64,000 bases of DNA from Lichenostomus cassidix (taxonomy: Eukaryota > Chordata > Aves > Passeriformes > Meliphagidae), in NCBI GenBank assembly GCA_008360975.2, contig CM039182.1:16340324-16404323 (forward strand), given 5' to 3'. Of this stretch, positions 10,659 to 64,000 are shown one piece after another (position 1 is the first letter of the stretch; the number at the start of each line of letters is the position of its first letter). The translations under genes and the position numbers were made by a program. Under the pieces are notes generated by a model, which saw only the letters and a program-made list of their open reading frames with translations, did not search any database and had not been told where the DNA came from.

Positions 10659-13600
10659 GGCGGAGGCGAACCGGCGGGGCGGGCGAGGAGAGGCGAGCTG
10701 CAGCCCAGGCGGCCTGAGCGAGTGTGCGTGAGTGTGAGTGTGCGGTGTGTAAGTGCGCGCGGCTGCGCCAGGCGGCGGCAGGCGAAGGGGCGGGAGCGCC
10801 CCGGGCACGCGTGGGTGGGAGCGTCTCCCGTGGGCGCCCCCGGGCCGCGCCCCGCAGGCGCTGCTGCCCGGGACGGGGCGGGCGGCTCCACGGCAGGAGG
10901 TGCCCGCTGAGGCGGCCAGCGGCGGCGGCGTCGGCTGTTCTAAGCGGTGTCCGCACCGTGCATCGGAGGATCGAGGGGCGGCGGTGGGAGGACGATGGTG
11001 CTCTGAGCAGACCCGAGCTATAGGGGCTGCTTGCGCCGGGGCTGCAGCTGCCTGGGGGGGCGAAGGCGAGCGAGGTGGCTTGTGCCGTCTTCACCCCGCC
11101 GACGGTCCTTGCGGCCGCAGCCCGGCGGGGCGGGAGGAGAGGGCCGAGTCCTCCGGTGCCGCCGAGCGCTGAGCGGAGTGGAAAGGTAGTTTTCCTGGTC
11201 TTGGCGCGGGTGGCCGTGGTGGTCCAGCCTGGTACCCCGAGGGGAAGGTTGGAACTACGGGGAAAAGCATCAATCCTTTAAGATGCGAAGTGACGGGAAA
11301 TCCCCCCAGCCCCCTCCTGTTCTTGCACCGGGGCACCCCCGCAAGTGCGCGCAGGGCGCTCCTGGGCGGCGGCGCCGAGGCCGGGACAGCCCGGGATAGC
11401 CCGTGCCGCCGGCGGCGAGCAGCAGGGCAGTCCCGGGGTGGGGAAGAGACAGCCCTCCTGAGCCCCAGCCGTCCCATCGGCCCGGCCCAGAGCCACCGGC
11501 GGGCGCCCCGTCGGGCCGGGCCGCTGCGGATAAGGCGCGGGTGGAGGGGCCAGCACGGGGCTGGGCTCCCGCTGTCCCTCCGGCTCCCGGGCGGGCAGGG
11601 GCTCCCGGCTCCCACGGACCTGCGGGAGGAGCCTTGCGCGACGGCACGGCTGAGCCCGAGTGTCCCTGGAACGCCGGGGCACTGCCGGGGGCTTCCCGCA
11701 ACATTCCGAGACCATTCCGAGCACCATCCTCGCTCCAGCCCGGGGGAGGCAGAGGGCCCAGAGGCCAGACGGGAAGAGCACGAAAACAACTGTTCCCGTT
11801 CCCTTCACGATGTCATTTCTGAAGGCAGCCGAACCCATCCCTCTTCCACCCAGCCGGGTCTCGGCGGGAGCACAGAGCCTTTCCCTGCCGCGGCTGCCTC
11901 TCCTCTGGCACAGGAGGGATTTCCAGCCCTGGCCTTGAAGGGAGGCAGGACCACAGCAGGTCAGGATGTGGCTCTGCCGAGAGCGCTGGTCACGCAGAGC
12001 CCCCACGCTCTTCACAGCCAGGCCGCGCTGTGTTCGGCCCCGGGCATCTCTGCTTTCTGCAGGCACTTGCATGGTTACGAGGACTGTCCCACCATGGGAC
12101 CTCACAGAAATAACACAATGCTTTAAACTTTAAACTCAACGTTTAAAACACTGCTGTGGTGGGAAAGCAAAAGAAAACCAGTCTAGGCACCTCTTCATGT
12201 GAAATTACAGTCTGCTCTGGTTGCCGCATCACGCTGGCTTGCACGTAGACAAAAACCCCAGCTTTCCACGACCAGAGGCTGCTGTGAGCCCTTCCCTGCC
12301 TTGCTTGCTCATGCCCCAGTCCACAATGTTTTGTCGGTTCTGGGTGTAATTCAGACACAATCAACCGTATCGCTGCTTGGTGCATTTTTATTTACTTTAC
12401 TGTTTTAATAACACGTGACAAAGCAACTTTGGAACGGATTTAAAAATTTTAACAATTTATAGCAAATTTTACATTGCAGCAAATTTTAATCTGTTGCACA
12501 GGCTTGTAACTAGTTACAGATCAGGAAGCAATGGTTATCTGTCTCTGGGGAAAAGGCCAAATGTGCATGGGGAATGGACAAAACCCAGCCCCTGTGGCTG
12601 ACTGCTGCCGCCAATTGTCACGTTTAGGAGAGCTAAGGAATGGAGTAGGATCAGGCCTTTATGCTGGCATGGTGAAATTTGCCTTCTCTTGCTTTGCAGC
12701 TGGGAACATGCAATTATGAATCTTGAATGGAAGCGCTGCAATTATCTGTGTGGTTTCTGTGAAATAAGGTCTTTTGAATAAGGAATTGGGGAAATTTGAA
12801 CACTGTGGCTATTGCTTTTATTTTCATTTAATTTTTAGTGGAACTGATTAAGAATGATCATTACATTTCGGCAGCAATCAACCTGAGAGTGTATTTCTAT
12901 TCCTTTCTTGCTACCCCAGAGATTAAGATTCCTAAAAATCTAATGCAAATGAGAACAAAGCAAACATGATTTAAAAGTTCATCACTTAGTCACAAAGCTC
13001 AGAGGCAGAGGAGAGGGCTGGATATACTTCCCATAAATGGACATCTCCAACATAAAGATTATACACACAATATTGACCTTTAAAACTGGCTACTAGCTTT
13101 ACAGTAAAGTCAATAATGAAATAAACTGCCATAGTATGCTATCCAATTGATCCTTTATATTCATTTTCACTAGAGGGACACTTGCCACAAACAGGTCATC
13201 CCAAAATTTAGGCATTGTAAAACTAAAATGAGAAATTCCCCCATGGTGCTCTTGCCATTTTTTTTTCTGTAAAACAATTTATTAGAAACAATAACTAAAG
13301 TTTTCTGAAGGTGCATATGGGAATCTGAAAGCTTAACTAGGGAACTATAAAGTAAATCATTATTTTGATTGGATGAGACTGATGAAGTTAAAAAAATATG
13401 CACTGAGGAAAGCAACCTAGATTTAAGCTGTTTAATGTCTAATAGTTTTAGGATGTAGCAGTGGTACACAAAAGAAAGCTGATTTTTATATTAGGGAAGA
13501 ATATTATATGTGACTGACAGTGTCCCTTTGCAATGCTGTTGGGCTGTAAACCACAGCAATTCATATTCACATGAACACACACGTAAACTTGAAACACCGA

Positions 13601-13691
13601 AGATTAAAAAAAAAAAAGGAAACACATGGTATAAAATGATAAAAAAAATTATGCTAATAAAAGCCAAATGGCAGCAGGAACAGCACAGCAG
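10659..13691. other. GAD2-MYO3A intergenic region
   Basis: 3.0 kb between the MYO3A stop and the GAD2 ATG. The half next to GAD2 is the CpG-rich block; the half from about 12.1 kb is AT-rich and should hold the MYO3A 3' UTR and poly(A) site. I see no further gene or recognisable repeat in it. Confidence 0.8.
13278..13283 (-). terminator. Candidate MYO3A polyadenylation signal AATAAA
   Basis: First canonical AATAAA on the minus strand after the MYO3A stop (TTTATT on the plus strand), about 410 bases downstream and followed by a T/A-rich run near 13250-13265. An ATTAAA variant occurs earlier, at 13431-13436. Which is used cannot be decided without RNA data. Confidence 0.35.
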
Positions 13692-62635
<48,944 letters not shown>

Positions 62636-63255
62636 TTACTGATGACAGACATACTATTAATAAATGTTATTTTAATAACAGGCAAGACTCACACAAACTG
62701 ACAGAGGACTCTGAAAGAAGCTTTATTACAGAACTTCCTGTGAACACCCTTTTCATGCCTTTGTCTGTTTGTCCTGACACTGTCAGGGTGGCTGCTCAGT
62801 GCTAAAGCAGCTCAGTGCTGCTCTGCCCTTGATGCAATCGGTAGATGCTGTGTGAGATCTTGCACATTGCTCACCCACCCAAATTGAATTGGCTGCTTAA
62901 CTCCAGTTATTTAAAAAAATTCTTCTGACAGTGGGAGAGGTATACACTGGTTCACTGAGTCCAGTATGTCTGCTGTGTCCTCTAGCCCTGAGCCAAGAAG
63001 CAGACATGCAGCAAAAGGGCCTTATGACTTGGCATGCTTTGCCTAGAAGCTAGATGCCCAAACCTAGGACAGAGGTTTATTACACATTCAAGGTTCCTGT
63101 GCTCCTTATAAGAAAGAACTGGATCCTTAGGTGAAAATTTGCAACCATGACTGAACCCTGAGATGCCCAAGTCAGTCACTACTGAACAGCAAAAAGGAAT
63201 TGTGTTCAAATCCCTGCTTTCTGCAGGAGCTGACGGGTATGTCTCAGGAGCACCA

Positions 63256-63965
63256 TTAGATCATGGAATGGCTTGGGCTGGAAGGGACCTTAAGGACCAG
63301 CTAGTTTCAACCACCCTGTCATGGGCAGGGACACCTTTCACTAGACCAGGTGGCTGAGAGACCCATGCAGCCTGGCTTAAACATTTCCAGGGATGGGGCA
63401 TGCACAACGTCTCTGGGCAACCTGTTCCAGTGCCTCACCACCCTCACACTAAAGAATTTCTTTCTAATATCTAATCTAAACCTACACTTCCTCAGTTTAA
63501 AGCCATTCTCCTTGTTCTGTCACTACGTATTCTTGCAAGAAGTCTCTCTCCATCTTCCTTGTAGGCTCCCTTCCGGTACTGGAAGGGTGCAACTGGATCA
63601 CTCTGAAGTCTTCTCTTTTCCAGGTTGAACAATCCCAACTCTCTCAGCCTTTCTTAATAGGAGAGGTCCTCCATCCCTCTAATTATCTTCATGGCCTCAT
63701 CTGGACTTTCTCCAACAGGTCAATGTCCTTCCTGTGCTGGGGACCCCAGAGCTGATGTAGCACTGCAGGTGGGATCTCACCAGAGCAGAGCAGAGCAGAG
63801 CAGAGCAGAGCAGAGCAGAGCAGCAGAATCCCCTCCCTCACCTGCTGCCCACAGTGCTCTGGATGCAGCCCAGGACACCTTTGGCTTTCTGGGCTGGGAG
63901 TGAACATGGCTGGGTCATGTCCAGCCTCTCACCCACCAGCACCCACAAGTCCTCCTTGGCAGGGA
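63256..63965 (-). mobile_element. CR1 LINE, about 710 bp, 5' truncated
   Basis: Reads GATCATGGAATGGCTTGGGC, CATGGGCAGGGACACCTTTC, ACCACCCTCACACTAAAGAA and so on along the plus strand, close to the common avian CR1 consensus. It carries an AGAGC repeat at 63781-63823, at the same element position as in the 40.3-kb copy. Confidence 0.95.
63781..63823. repeat. AGAGC pentanucleotide repeat inside CR1
   Basis: About eight perfect AGAGC units followed by AGCAGAATCCCC. Flanks are homologous to those of the repeat in the 40.3-kb CR1. Confidence 0.95.
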
Positions 63966-64000
63966 TATTTGAGACATAACTCTCTATAAACAAATCCTAC

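Larger units (their letters stand above)
9800..12050. promoter_or_regulatory. GC-rich, CpG-island-like block over GAD2 exons 1-3 and presumed promoter
   Basis: The sequence from about 9.8 to 12.05 kb is strikingly rich in G, C and CpG compared with the AT-rich rest of the window. It spans GAD2 exons 1-3, the ATG and about 1.4 kb upstream. A TG-rich stretch (about 10720-10750) lies in the probable 5' UTR. No TATA box at a fixed distance is evident, as is usual for CpG-island promoters. Long plus- and minus-strand ORFs here are a side effect of high GC. Extent is estimated by eye. Confidence 0.8.

Noticed and set aside
10659..10808. In-frame extension of GAD2 upstream of the chosen ATG
   Set aside because: It has no similarity to GAD proteins, and the MASPGSGFW start is the known GAD65 N terminus with a good Kozak context.
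11290..12126. Long plus-strand ORF (278 codons) and the overlapping minus ORFs in the GC-rich block
   Set aside because: Long ORFs in several frames at once are expected in high-GC sequence, and none shows a family motif or codon-level conservation visible here.

Overview
This is a vertebrate nuclear window, almost certainly from a bird. It has widely spaced GT-AG introns, a GC-rich CpG-island-like block, no operon structure, and several 5'-truncated CR1 LINEs. Both genes that can be supported are on the minus strand, in head-to-tail order.

The lower-coordinate part (about 1-10,658) holds the 5' half of GAD2, the 65-kDa glutamate decarboxylase. Six coding exons give residues 1-242 in one unbroken frame: the ATG, the palmitoylated N-terminal region and the start of the PLP-enzyme fold. 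The remaining exons, including the PLP lysine, must lie beyond position 1. GAD2 exons 1-3 sit in a GC-rich block of about 9.8-12.05 kb that also covers the presumed promoter.

From 13,692 upward is MYO3A, the hair-cell and photoreceptor class III myosin that carries its own kinase. Twenty-one consecutive coding exons were resolved at base level. They join in phase with no stop to give 1,126 residues ending at a TAG. They cover the motor from just after switch I (loop beginning [10 protein letters not shown]), switch II, loop 2, the SH helices, the converter, the neck IQ motifs, a long charged tail with a further IQ motif, and the two C-terminal tail homology regions. The kinase domain and the P-loop/switch I part of the motor lie above position 64,000. 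About 3.0 kb separate the MYO3A stop from the GAD2 ATG. The same neighbours in the same orientation are known in mammals.

The introns are otherwise noncoding. They hold seven CR1 fragments, microsatellites, a 46-base T run, two local tandem duplications, a dispersed 47-bp direct repeat and a 32-bp inverted repeat. I found no tRNA, rRNA, CRISPR or complete second protein gene in them.

The most interesting points are these. First, a symmetric 87-bp MYO3A exon adds exactly one IQ repeat to the neck, which gives five IQ-like motifs where the human protein has about three. Second, the next exon has an alternative in-frame acceptor. Third, the same AGAGC pentamer has expanded at the matching position inside two separate CR1 copies.
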